Origin: Amoebophrya sp. AT5.2
Taxonomy: Eukaryota > Sar > Dinophyceae > Syndiniales > Amoebophryaceae
Length of the DNA: 19,777 bases
Assembly: GCA_005223375.1 (NCBI GenBank)
Contig: RXOD01004627.1
Coordinates: 1 to 19,777 of the forward strand
Reading direction: 5' to 3'
Below are positions 1 to 9,557 of this stretch, in pieces (the first letter of the stretch is position 1; every line of letters begins with the position of its first letter). The notes under the pieces are model-generated. The model made no database searches. It saw only the letters and a list, made by a program, of their open reading frames with translations, and was not told where the DNA came from. The translations under genes and the position numbers were made by a program.

Positions 1-1017
1 GTTTTTCCGCATGATCCGGACAACCAGCGACAGAAACCGGACGATCGGCCGAAGAAGCCGCTGTCGCAGGACGAGATGCGCGAGGCGCGGCTGAAGCGGC
101 TGGAGGAGAACGGGAAAACGGTGGACAAGAGCCCGGCGCCGAAGGTCTCGCTGAAGAACGCGCTGGACTATGGGCACATGCGCCGCAAGGTCGTCGTGAA
201 GAACGAAAAGAGGGCGGTCGAGGTCGAGGTCGCAACCGGGGTGAAGCGGCTGAAACCCCAGACCACGGGCGAGTGGGGCGGGTTCTGGCACCTGCTGCGG
301 GACAACGCGAGTCAACCGGCGAGCGGGGAGGCGGCCCCGCAAGGTGGACAGCTACCGGATTCGCGAAAACCCCTGGACATGCGGGAGACGCCGAACCAGA
401 ACAACCCGGTGTTCCGGCCGGACGATGCGAAAAAGCCCGCGCCCACCTCCGAGCTGATTCTGCACCCGCAGCGGAGGGCCCAGCACTTCACGCTGGACGA
501 TGTCGAGCACATGCGGTGGCGCGACGCCATCCGCGACGCGCCCAAGTACGCCGACCTGTGGTGGGATGCTCAAAAGCAGAGCGACAACTACGCCGACATC
601 CGGTTACGGAGTTATGACCCCGAGTTCGTGGGCCGCAAGGCGCTGGACCTCACGAACCGGTTCCGGGGCGAGAACGGACTGCCGCCCTTGAAGTGGAACG
701 ACGACATGACGCGGATCGCGAGGCACCACGCCAATCAGATGGGGCGCGGCGAGATGCCATTCTCGCACGACGGGTTCCAGGAGCGGGTGGGCAAGTTTCC
801 GTTCCACAGTTACAGCAGTGCGGAGAACCTGGCGTACAACCAAGGCGTGAGCGACCCGGCCACTTGCGCGGTGGAGGGGTGGATCAAGAGCCCGGGGCAC
901 CGGAAAAATCTGCTCAGCCTGACGAACCTGTGCGGCGTTGGGGTGGCGCAAACCTCCAACGGGACCTTCTACTTCACGCAGCTCTTCGCGAAAACGAGCG
1001 GGGGACTGGCGCCGTGA
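1..1017 (+). CDS. CAP/SCP-domain protein, YkwD-like, 5' end outside window
   Basis: The frame is open from base 1, so the gene begins upstream; the first Met in the window is at 76 and residues here are numbered from it. The C-terminal part (about 186-305) is a CAP (cysteine-rich secretory/antigen 5/PR-1) domain. It shows FSHDGF with His231, SAENLAY with Glu250, a GWIKSPGHRKNLL block with His275 and a closing CGVGVAQ...FYFTQLFA strand. His231, Glu250 and His275 match the usual CAP cavity residues. Cys264 and Cys286 could pair. The compact W-x-x-S-x-GH-R-x-N form is that of bacterial YkwD-type CAP proteins rather than animal CRISPs. The N-terminal half is charged, proline-rich and unrecognised, with two loosely similar blocks (PDDxxKKP...HMR). 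A signal peptide, if present, lies upstream. CAP proteins are mostly secreted; the biochemical role here is unknown. Stop TGA at 1015-1017. Confidence 0.85.
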   Translation, partial: VFPHDPDNQRQKPDDRPKKPLSQDEMREARLKRLEENGKTVDKSPAPKVSLKNALDYGHMRRKVVVKNEKRAVEVEVATGVKRLKPQTTGEWGGFWHLLRDNASQPASGEAAPQGGQLPDSRKPLDMRETPNQNNPVFRPDDAKKPAPTSELILHPQRRAQHFTLDDVEHMRWRDAIRDAPKYADLWWDAQKQSDNYADIRLRSYDPEFVGRKALDLTNRFRGENGLPPLKWNDDMTRIARHHANQMGRGEMPFSHDGFQERVGKFPFHSYSSAENLAYNQGVSDPATCAVEGWIKSPGHRKNLLSLTNLCGVGVAQTSNGTFYFTQLFAKTSGGLAP

Positions 1018-1724
1018 GGCGGTATTGTGACGAACCGATATCGAGGACTCGACACAGCGAATCGATTGTCATGATGAGATCCGCTTCGGCGGGGCGCGCC
1101 GCTGAAGAAGTGGCGCAGTCAGTGAGGCGGCGTTCCGGTTTCCGGCGCTGTAGAGGTCTTCCAACGTCGAAACCACAGAGATGATTGGCGCTGCCGGTGT
1201 GCGCTCCGGAATGCTGGCTAGACTGTTCTTGGAAGCTGCAAGGCGGGATGAAAATCTGAGTCGGTCTGCCAATTGAAATGTAGCTCAGATCGCATTTGCC
1301 TCGGATGTAAATCGTGATTGCAGGAGAGATGACGTTAGATCCCAAAATCAAACAATCCTCATGAAGATCACTTCGCAAGATGAGATCATAGTAGTCGTGC
1401 AAAAGTAGCCGAACCGACGCTAATAATTTTTTTGAAAAACTTCGCAGACTATAAATTCGGTGATCGAGTCTAATCACTAGGATCAAATTTTTTCGACTGT
1501 TGAAAAAAGCAAAAGTACTTGGTGACTTTTTCTTTTCCGGCTGACAAAAACATATATCCAACAAGAACTACTTGCCTTCAAAAATCACAAGTATCTATAA
1601 ATCTATTTGCGTTCTTAGACTGTTGCACACGAAGTGATTTTTGTCCCTCATCAAGAAAAAGTTACTTTTGCAATAGATCCAAAAATATCTACTCAACTCC
1701 AACATTTAGTACAATTTCAAAGTA
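1018..1724. other. Spacer between CAP gene and DIS3L2-type gene
   Basis: This 707-bp stretch holds no supported gene. The first 250 bases stay fairly GC-rich and probably include the 3' UTR of the CAP gene. From about 1400 to 1724 it turns AT-rich and should contain the promoter and 5' UTR of the next gene. I see no tRNA-like fold and no repeat. The reverse-strand reading frame at 974-1564 has no recognisable domain and is not supported. Confidence 0.6.
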
Positions 1725-4700
1725 ATGGCAGACTCGTCCGACGTGAAGCTGAAGACCGGCACTGGTGCCGCGAGCTCTTCTCGCGGGGTCCCCGCTTGGG
1801 AGGACCGCGCCAACGGGACGAATGGCAGCAAGAAGAGCACCAGCTCCAAATGGCACGAACAATCGGGCCCATCGGCTGCATCGCAACCCAGCAAGGAGGC
1901 TCCTAAAAACGGCACCAGGGCGAAGGGCGAGAAGAAGTGGCGCAAGCGCAAGCGCAAGGAGTTGGTGGAGGGCGTCGTCAAGCTCAAGTTCGATCAGGCC
2001 GGCGACGGCGAGAAGCTCGCCGGCGAGAAGCGCAAGCAGTTCTGCTTCATCGTTCCCACCGACCTCGAGAATGCGAAGAAGAAGTACGCCGACCTGCTCG
2101 ACGACGGTAGCCAGGGGGACGTGTTCGCCCCGAAGCGCGATTTCAAGTCGGACGACGAGTGGGCGCTGGTCCAGCGCGGGGACCGGGTGCAGTTTTACCT
2201 GAAGTTCGACGGACCGGGCAAGCCCGTCGCGAAACGGGTGCGGTACGCCGGGGACCCGGGGGTGCTCTCAGAGCGGACGCTGACGAACCCGCAGCTGGCC
2301 AAGAAGGAGGTGTACACGCCCTTCTGGCCGCTGGCGAAGGTGCAGCAGGGACTTTCTGACGGGACTTTGGTGGAAGGGACGATCCGGGTGAACCCGAAAA
2401 AACCGAATTCGGCCTTCGTGGACATCGGGGCGGCGGCAAAGAAGGACGGAAAGGCGAAGGACCTGTTGGTGTTGGGCCACCTGAACCGGAACCGGGCCGT
2501 GCACGGAGACCGCGTAGTCGTGCGAGTCCTGCCGGAGAGGGAAGAAGACCGAGGGAGAGACGAGGAGGGCGGTGTCGGTGGAAAATTTGGGCGAGGAAAA
2601 GGGGGCGAGGTAAAAGCCGAATCAAAGCAGCTGGCGGCCAAGCAGAAGCAGATGTTTTCGGACCCGAAACTGCAGAAGCTGGCGGAGAAGCTGGCGGAAC
2701 AAACGCAGGCGGTGGTGGCGAAAAGAGGCGTTGCGGCTGGCGACGGCGCGACGGGCGAGCCAACAAGTGCAAACGGGGCAGGTGGGGTGGACGGCGAGGC
2801 GTCGTCGCCCGTGGGGCCCAGAGGAGACGGCGACCAGAGCGGCGAGGACGAGCTGCAGAACTTGATTGATAGCGAGCTGGCGCAGCCGCTCCAGGACCTC
2901 AAGCTCGAGGATGCGGAGGAGGAGGGTCACGAGGGAGCGGACGCGGAGGAGAGCCACGACGAGGACGCTGCTTCCGGCGACGAGTCCGAGGACGAGCCCG
3001 CCCGCGCAGCCGCGTCCGTCGTGGACCAGGTCCTCGGCGGCGCCCAGCCGGAGGAGCCCGAGGAGGAGGAGGAGGCCCAGGGCTTTCGGCTCGCGCAGGT
3101 GATTTACATTGGCAGTTTTGACGGGCGGAAGCGGAACTTCGTGTGCACGCTGTGCCCGAACAGCGTCTCGCAGCGCAGCCTCGACAACGGAGGTGCGGCG
3201 AACACGAAGGAGGGCCGCGCTTTGGCCAACCTGGTGAAGGAGAGCGACAAGTTCGTGAAGGCTATGCCCGTCGACCGCAAGTTTCCCTGGATTTTGATCT
3301 ACCTCACCGACGCCGCGAAGGAGCAGCTGAAGGTCCCGGGGAAGTTGAACAAGTTCATGTACTGGGGCGTGACGATCTCGAAGTGGGACGAGACCAGCAT
3401 CCTGCCGCTGGGCCAGCTCGGGGCCGCGCCGATCGGGGAGGCGGGGGACGCGCAGGCCGAGGTGATGAAGGCTTTGGAGGAGAACGAGCTGGCGGACCAC
3501 AACAAGGACTTCGGGGACGAGATTCTCGACGAGGTGGACGCGATCGTGGAGGAGACCACGGAGAAATTCGAACAGATCGCCGCCACCCGCATCGACCTGC
3601 GCAAGCAGCTGCACGAATTGGGCGTCCGCGTGATGACGATCGACCCCAAGACCGCGCGCGACCTCGATGACGCGATCCACGTGCGGAAGATCTCGGGAGA
3701 AATCACGGAATTCGGGGTGCATATCGCCGACGTCGCGCACTTCGTGAAACCAGGTAGTCAGGTGGACAAGATGGCCAAGTTCCGCTGCACCTCCGTTTAC
3801 ATGCCGGACCGCGTATTACCTATGCTGCCGCACGCGCTGTGCAACCACCTGTGCTCGCTGAACCCGAACGAGAACAAGTGCGCGTTCTCGGTGTTTTTTC
3901 GTATTAACAAAAAGGGCGAACTCATACTGGAGAAGGAGCACGAACCCTGGATCGCGAAAACGGTGATCAACACGTGCTGCCGCTTCAACTACGACCAGGT
4001 GCAGGAGATCTACGACGGCAAGAGCCTGGAGGGCGACGACCGGCCCGTGGTGTACCACGGTGCGAGGTGGGAGGACTGTGTGAAAGATTTGTTTTTGATC
4101 TACCGCGTCTGCTCCAAGATCCGGGAGCAGCGCTTCCACAACGGAGCGCTCTCCATGCACAAGTCGAAGATGATCTTCAAGACCACGGACGACTCCAACG
4201 GCAAGCCGACGTCGTACGGCACGGAGGTGCACTCGCCCTCGCACTGGGTGATCGAGGAGTTGATGCTGCTGGCGAACAAGTCCGTGGCGCGCGTGCAGCA
4301 AAGGCACGAGCTGTTCGACACGCTGGCCGTGCTGCGGAACCACCCGCCGCCGGACGAGAAGAAGTCGAAGCGCGTGCTGGAGACGATGCAGTTGTGCGGG
4401 ATCGAGTACAGCAACAAAGACGCGGGGACGCTGCACGAGTGTTTGGCAAAAATCATGAAGATCTACGGGCTGGAGGTGGGCATGACGGCCGCGATGCTCA
4501 CGATGAAGTGCGGGATGCGGCCCGCGGCGTACTTTATCGGAGAGGACGAGTCGCCGCACCACTTCGCGCTCAACTTCGAGCAGTACACGCACTTCACGTC
4601 CCCGATCCGGCGGTACGCCGACGTGATGGTGCACCGGGTGCTGAACGCGATCCTGGAGAAGAAAACCAAGGATACGTTCATGGTCGAAGACATGGACGAC

Positions 4701-6181
4701 GACGACCGCGCGGCAGTGCCGGAGGGCGACGACAAAAACGTCGGCGGTTCCGGAGCCGGGAAGAAGTTCCGCCCAGATCTGAACACAGACGACCTCAGCG
4801 AAGACGAGTACGACAAACACGGAAAACTCATCACGAAGAGGTAAATATAAAAAAATATTGTTTAATTTAGTCAATGAAGTTTCTGGTAGCGCCGTCAGGG
4901 AGTTGTGCTAAGCTATAAGAATGTAACTCCCCCCGCGTACTTGTGCTTCTAGCGTACACAACTGTCGGCAAGAATATGAAATGACTTTCATCGCCCAGGC
5001 GGCATCGCGAGCCCGGCTTCGAGATCGCTCCGCGCCCCCCTCCTCCCACCGGTCCGAAGGTGGTGCAACAGCAGCAGCCCGCTCCCAACGGCGACGGGGA
5101 CGAAGGCGGTGCCGACGACGGTCCTGATCGCGGCGAGAATAATCCCGACGAGGACAAGAAGTGCCAGGCCAACATCGCGCTCACCAACCAGTGCAAGAAG
5201 TGCAACGGGAAGAAGAAGGCCGCCAAAGACTGCCAGGAGGAGCTCGACCGGGCCTGGTTCTGCATGCTGCTGCGCAGCCAGAAGGCGTGGTGGTACCGCG
5301 CCGCCACCGTGACGGAGATCGCGCCGGACGGGATCACGGTGTTCGCGCACGAGATCGGCAAGGAGAAGAAGATTTCCACCGCAGACCTGCGGACGAACCA
5401 CCACATCCCGGACCTCTTTGTGAAGGGCGTGCAAGACGAGGTTTTTCTGCCGGACTCGTTCGAGTACTTCTCGAAGAGCTGGGTGAAGGCGACGTGGACG
5501 AACCGAAAGGTGGAAGACACCCAGTTCCTCTACGGAGACGAAAGGCCGGACCTGGAGGAACAGGAAGGAGCAGTCATCGGAGGTAGTGAAATTTAATTAT
5601 TTGGAGCTATTAATTTATGTGCAGCCGAATCGACTTCTCGTTCTCGATTGAGATAACTTAGAGTTATAAATGCTGACTTTGTGGCCTTTCTTTAGCCGCG
5701 CGATGGAATGGCCATTTGCATCGAGCACGACCAGCAGAGTAGAGGAGAGGATGGCTAAGTAGATCAAAATCGGAGTGCTTGAGCTTGCATGAATTGAAAA
5801 AAATTCGCAGCTGACGCGCCGCCCCCACCAGGGATGGAGCCGCGTGACCCGGAAGTGCAGGAGATCGAACAAGACATCCACCTTCTGTCCGTCGTGCCCA
5901 TCGTTTTGATCCCGACGAACACGGTTCCCATCGACTTCGTCATGCTCCTGTGCTCCCCCTACCACGCCCAGTGGCGCAAGGTGGAAATTTCGGATAAGGA
6001 GAGAAGGGGATTCAACAACGCCCCCATCGAGCAGATAGAAGACGAAGACGACGACGACAGCGACAACTACGGCACGAAAAAGCGGGTCGCAGGCGGGGGA
6101 GACGGAAAAAAGGGCGGAGGTGGAAAAGGAAAAAAGGGTGGAACCGCGGTGAAGAATAAAGGCAGAGGACGGGGGTCGTGA
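1725..6181 (+). CDS. DIS3L2: DIS3L2-type 3'-5' exoribonuclease (RNB family), three exons
   Basis: Model: join(1725..4840, 4999..5582, 5811..6181), 1356 aa; all joins keep phase. Residues 200-275 resemble the first cold-shock domain of DIS3L2 (VEGTIRVNP...NRAVHGDRVVVRVLPE); about 455-600 fit the second. The RNB domain follows, with the acidic motif D640-x5-D646-x-D648-D649 that binds the catalytic metal, and the closing YTHFTSPIRRYADVMVHR motif (R962, R963). Exon 2 encodes the S1-like barrel (WYRAATVTEIAPDGITVFAHEIGKEKKI) and exon 3 its last strand. There is no N-terminal PIN domain, which separates it from DIS3/RRP44 and DIS3L. DIS3L2 enzymes degrade RNA, often oligouridylated, in the cytoplasm without the exosome. 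Oddities: an extra cold-shock-like segment at 84-176, an acidic insert at about 373-452, and a 130-residue acidic/Pro/Gln insert after the RNB domain. The C-terminus is Lys/Gly/Arg-rich. The ATG at 1725 is the first in frame and follows an AT-rich leader. Confidence 0.93.
4841..4998 (+). other. Intron 1 of DIS3L2-type gene (158 bp, phase 2)
   Basis: Boundaries are AAGAG|GTAAAT and CGCCCAG|GCGG. The frame would hit TAA at 4842-4844 without splicing, well before the S1-like part of the protein. Splicing restores codon R1039 and runs into the long GC-rich frame that encodes the expected C-terminal domain. Confidence 0.85.
5583..5810 (+). other. Intron 2 of DIS3L2-type gene (228 bp, phase 1)
   Basis: Boundaries are CGGAG|GTAGTG and TCGCAG|CTGACG. 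The unspliced frame stops at 5594. Splicing rebuilds an Ala codon (G|CT) and continues into ADAPPPPGMEPRDPEVQEIEQ, which ends in the last beta strand expected of DIS3L2. The intron is AT-rich and holds no ORF. Confidence 0.85.
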
Positions 6182-7024
6182 GCGAGCTGCCGTTGTGGGT
6201 CGGAAGAGGTCTGCACTACGGGTCAGTCGACAAAGAAAACTATCGCGACCCAGCAAAGCAGTTTTTGATCATTTTTCGTGGCTAAAAAGGGCGACATCTC
6301 TACTATCATAGAATGCGTTTTTCACAGGAAGAAGATTAGCGGCAGCGAGTACTGGTTTCGATTTTCACACATAAGGATTTTCGTAGGGGGCCGCTGTTTC
6401 ATGTGGCAGTGACCGAATCCCTACGGGGAAGAAACAATACATAGTATTTGAAGACCACTGCGTTTGCGACGAAGTTGATTTTTTGCTGGCCTATTCGACG
6501 AGATAGCAACCCCGACGACCAAAAAAGAACCTCGGAAAATGTAGCCCTCCGAGGATGTTGTAGATGTTCTATCCCGCCGCCGCGTAAAGTGCCGGATGGC
6601 CAGAGCGCACAGGAAATGCAGAGGGCCGCTCACTCGAGCCTGCACAGGGCCGGCGGAGCAGCTTCGAGCGAGAGGCGATCCTCTAGTTAATAAGTAAGTA
6701 TTAATTTTTCATGTACTGGAATTTCAGCGACAATTTATTACAAATGGAAATGGAGCCCGAACAAAGCCGATCGCGAAAGGTCATATACTTCCCGACATGT
6801 CCCTTATTTTGTTTTCACCACACGCCTCTACTTCTTTCACGCTCTTCTTTTCAACGATGCAAATCACAGGAAATATAGGTGGCTCCATTTCTTCAGGCGC
6901 GGTATTCATAGTCTAGAACAGGAACTGTACTAGACCACCAGTATCGATAGACATTGACATAGCGACAGCGCTTCTTGAGATTCGAAGAAAAGTATAGAAG
7001 CGGAGCCACGCCGTTCATCAGAAG
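6182..7024. other. Spacer between DIS3L2-type gene and ceramide synthase
   Basis: 843 bp without a supported gene. A short forward frame at 6448-6690 (80 codons) has no domain and mixed codon use. Two small inverted repeats are visible: 7-bp arms at 6530-6536 and 6548-6554 around an 11-nt loop, and TTAATA/TATTAA at 6687-6704. Neither matches a known element. Sequence just before 7025 (AGTATAGAAG near 6990, then ...CATCAGAAG) is the probable promoter and leader of the next gene. Confidence 0.55.
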
Positions 7025-8645
7025 ATGGCGTCGCAGCTCTGGGAATGGACGCAGGCAAACCTGAGGGTGTACAACCCGCGCGCGAATTTTGAGGATGACG
7101 TCTTCCTCATCCTCACGCGCGTCGTGCTGCTTCTGCTCCTCAGGTACTTATACTTAAAAAAACAGGGGAATTCAGTTTCATTTTTGTGCACATGCCGATT
7201 CCTCTGGAGGACTTCATAAAACCCGTAGAAGCTCGAAAGTAGACGCCTTTCTTCGCTGCAAGTAGATATTGTACCACTATTGTATAAAACGCCCCAGGTT
7301 TTGTTTTGCCGGCGCCTACCACCGCACGCTGCGGAAGGTTCCGTGCGCACTGGACTTTCTGACGAGGTCCCACACCAAGCATAAGGACGGAATGAGTCGG
7401 GCAAAGTACTTCGAAAACATCTGGTACACTTTGTGGCACACTTCCGCTTCGGTTTGGGCCTTCTACCTTTTCTTCTTCGCCTCCGCGGATGCATCCCCGT
7501 CAGCCGGCCTAAGTGGCAAAAATGAGGCGGCCCAGGTGGATGCCGCAGCTCCCCCGACGAGGCTGCACGACGGCAGTGACAACGCGTGGCGGCGCGACCT
7601 GTACGCCGGGGACTTCCACGTGCTGTTCGTGCCGTGGAGAGAACACCTGATGTCCGCCGCCACGCAGGACTATTACCTTTGGCAGAGTGCGTTCTGGACG
7701 TCGTCGCTGATTTTCCTCTTCGCGGAGAAGAAGCGCAAGGACTTCGTGATGATGCTGATCCACCATCTGGCCACGGTTTCCCTGGTCTTTTTCAGCTACA
7801 CCTGGAACTACTGGCGGATCGGGCTGCTCGTCCTCCTCCTCCACGACAGCGTGGACATCTGGCTGTACGCCGCGAAGGCGTTCCGCGACCCGGACACCTT
7901 CCCGAAGTGGGTCTCCGAGCTGCTCTTCGGGGTGTTCGCGCTTCTGTTCCTCGTGAACCGGCTGCTGATCTACCCGGTCGTCTGCGTGTACACCGCGGTG
8001 CGGACCGGGTGGGCGGCGTTCGCGGACCCGCTTTTCGCGGCGCTCAACCTGCGGCTGTTCGGCGGGAGCAAGCCCTTTCCGGTGGACGCGGAGATGCGGG
8101 CCGCGGGGGCCGGGTTCTACTCGATGCCCACGCTGCTGGCGGTGCTGCTGGTGCTGCACGTCATCTGGTACGGGATCATCCTGCGCATCGTCGCGAAGGC
8201 GCTGAAGAGCAGCCTGCACGAAACGGGCGACGTGCGCAGCGACTCGGACTGCTCGCCACCCAGCTCGCCGCAGCCGTCGCGCGCGGTCAGCCGGGAGGAA
8301 AGGGGCGGGAAAAAAGGAAATGTTGTACTGGGTAACAACAACGGTCTAGAGGGGCTGCCGGAGGACGACGGGTTGGAAGGCTTCGAGCTGGTGCCGCAGG
8401 AAGCAGTCCCGGGGGCTTCGGGCGCAGCAACCACGACGCACCACTCGGGGGGAAGCAACAACCCGCGGCGAGGGGTGCGAGAAGACCCAAGCGCAGGGAA
8501 CGCATCACGAAGTGCAATCGGCAGTGGCGCGGCGGGCGTGCGACAGAGAATGGTCGGTGGCCAGGGCGGAAGTAAGAGTCCCGGAAGCATAGAAGGGGGC
8601 GGCGGAAGCAAAGTGGGCGCGGGGGGCGCGGCAAAGAAGAAGTGA
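7025..8645 (+). CDS. LAG1: LAG1/ceramide synthase (TLC domain), two exons
   Basis: Model: join(7025..7143, 7298..8645), 488 aa. Ceramide synthases are ER membrane enzymes that join a fatty acyl-CoA to a sphingoid base. The TLC domain carries the Lag1p motif: RKDFVMMLIHHLATVSLVFF with H195-H196, then NYWRIGLLVLLLHDSVDIWLYAAKAF with H222, D223 and D226. The two His and the HD-x2-D are the residues needed for activity in studied members. Hydrophobic segments are clear at about 27-46 (across the exon junction), at the KYFENIWYTLWH...FYLFFF stretch, around the Lag1p motif, at ELLFGVFALLFLVNRLLIYPVVCVY, and at the final SMPTLLAVLLVLHVIWYGIILRI. No homeobox-like domain is present, as in fungal, plant and most protist enzymes. 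A loop insert (ASPSAGLSG...DNAWRR) and a 140-residue Gly/Ser/Pro-rich tail are unusual. The ATG follows a CATCAGAAG leader and is the first in frame. Confidence 0.93.
7144..7297 (+). other. Intron of ceramide synthase gene (154 bp, phase 2)
   Basis: Boundaries are CTCAG|GTACTT and CCCCAG|GTTTTG. The joined codon AG|G is Arg and gives the membrane segment VVLLLLLRFCFAGAY followed by the expected HRTLRKV loop. Unspliced, exon 1 runs to a stop at 7217-7219 with no family match. Confidence 0.85.
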
Positions 8646-9557
8646 GCGGTTAGCGGCTGCAAATTCGTCTCCAGACCACCCCACAGAAAAGATGGGAGAA
8701 AAATTGCATGGATACTCATTGGACATAGGATTCAAGTAGTAAATTCACTGTATTCAACAACAAACGCAGCCACACTGCGGCGAAGAAATTGGGAAGCGAA
8801 AGATGCACTCGCGATTTCGACCGCAGGAAGCGATGAGATGTGTGCACCTTTCGGACGGGGACGCGCATGAGTTGAGTTTTCCGATTGAAACCTTGCACGC
8901 TTGCGGCCAATTTTATCAATGCGAGTTTGTAAGGCATGGACCACATAAGCTGGTGTCGACGCCCCCGAGCCGGCGTTTGCGCCGTCCTATCGCAAGTCCT
9001 CATGTTCCGCTGGTAGCGATTCGCGGTCCTGCTCCAACGAATTGGATCCAGCCGTTCGATGAAGTGCTCACGAAGATCCGCTTGAATCGTGAGATTTCAA
9101 TCAGCTCTCGGACATGCCACAACATGTTTCGAGAAAGATCCGAAATCGGTTCGGAATGGTTGGCGCGCGTATTTTGTCGATCTTCAGCGTAAAACTATTG
9201 ATCTATCGAGTTCATTTCCGAAATTGGCAGCCGCATCTTTCGCCTAGTCGGCAACAGGGCTTGTCGAGGCGGACACGATACAGTTCCACCTGCTAAATGA
9301 TAACCTATACCTAAGAAATCTTGAAGCTAGAAGAAGATCGTTCTGGTCGAAGTTGAAGCAGTACACCAATCGCGAAGATCGACCATAATTTCTTCATCAC
9401 AATCACGTCAGGACTATTCGGGACGAATAGGGTATCGAGGTAAAATCCGATCGCATCGCGTCGAAAAAAGTGTACTCATATTTAAAAGAAAGGAGCATCC
9501 TTCCAGTTCCACCACTACTTCCATCGATCGATCAATCAAAACTCCTACTACAAGAAA
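8646..9557. other. Spacer between ceramide synthase and RRM gene
   Basis: 912 bp with no supported gene. Frames on both strands (for example 8803-9192 forward) have no domain and lack the GC-rich third positions of the real exons. The last 80 bases hold a TATA-like element and a pyrimidine-rich leader for the RRM gene. Confidence 0.55.
9479..9488 (+). promoter_or_regulatory. TATA-like element upstream of RRM gene
   Basis: TATTTAAAAG lies 70 bases before the ATG at 9558. It is followed by a C/T/A-rich leader with CATCGATCGATCAATC. Position and sequence suit a core promoter; there is no other support. Confidence 0.35.

Noticed and set aside
2622..3740. 372-codon reverse-strand frame
   Set aside because: Same cause as above; composition is Leu/Arg/Val-biased and it overlaps the conserved RNB and CSD coding sequence.
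3816..4874. 352-codon open frame on the reverse strand across the RNB-coding exon
   Set aside because: It is the mirror of a GC3-rich coding exon, rich in His/Arg/Val, with no domain. Such antisense frames are expected opposite biased codons.
8803..9192. 129-codon forward frame in the spacer
   Set aside because: Codon use unlike the neighbours and no recognisable motif.
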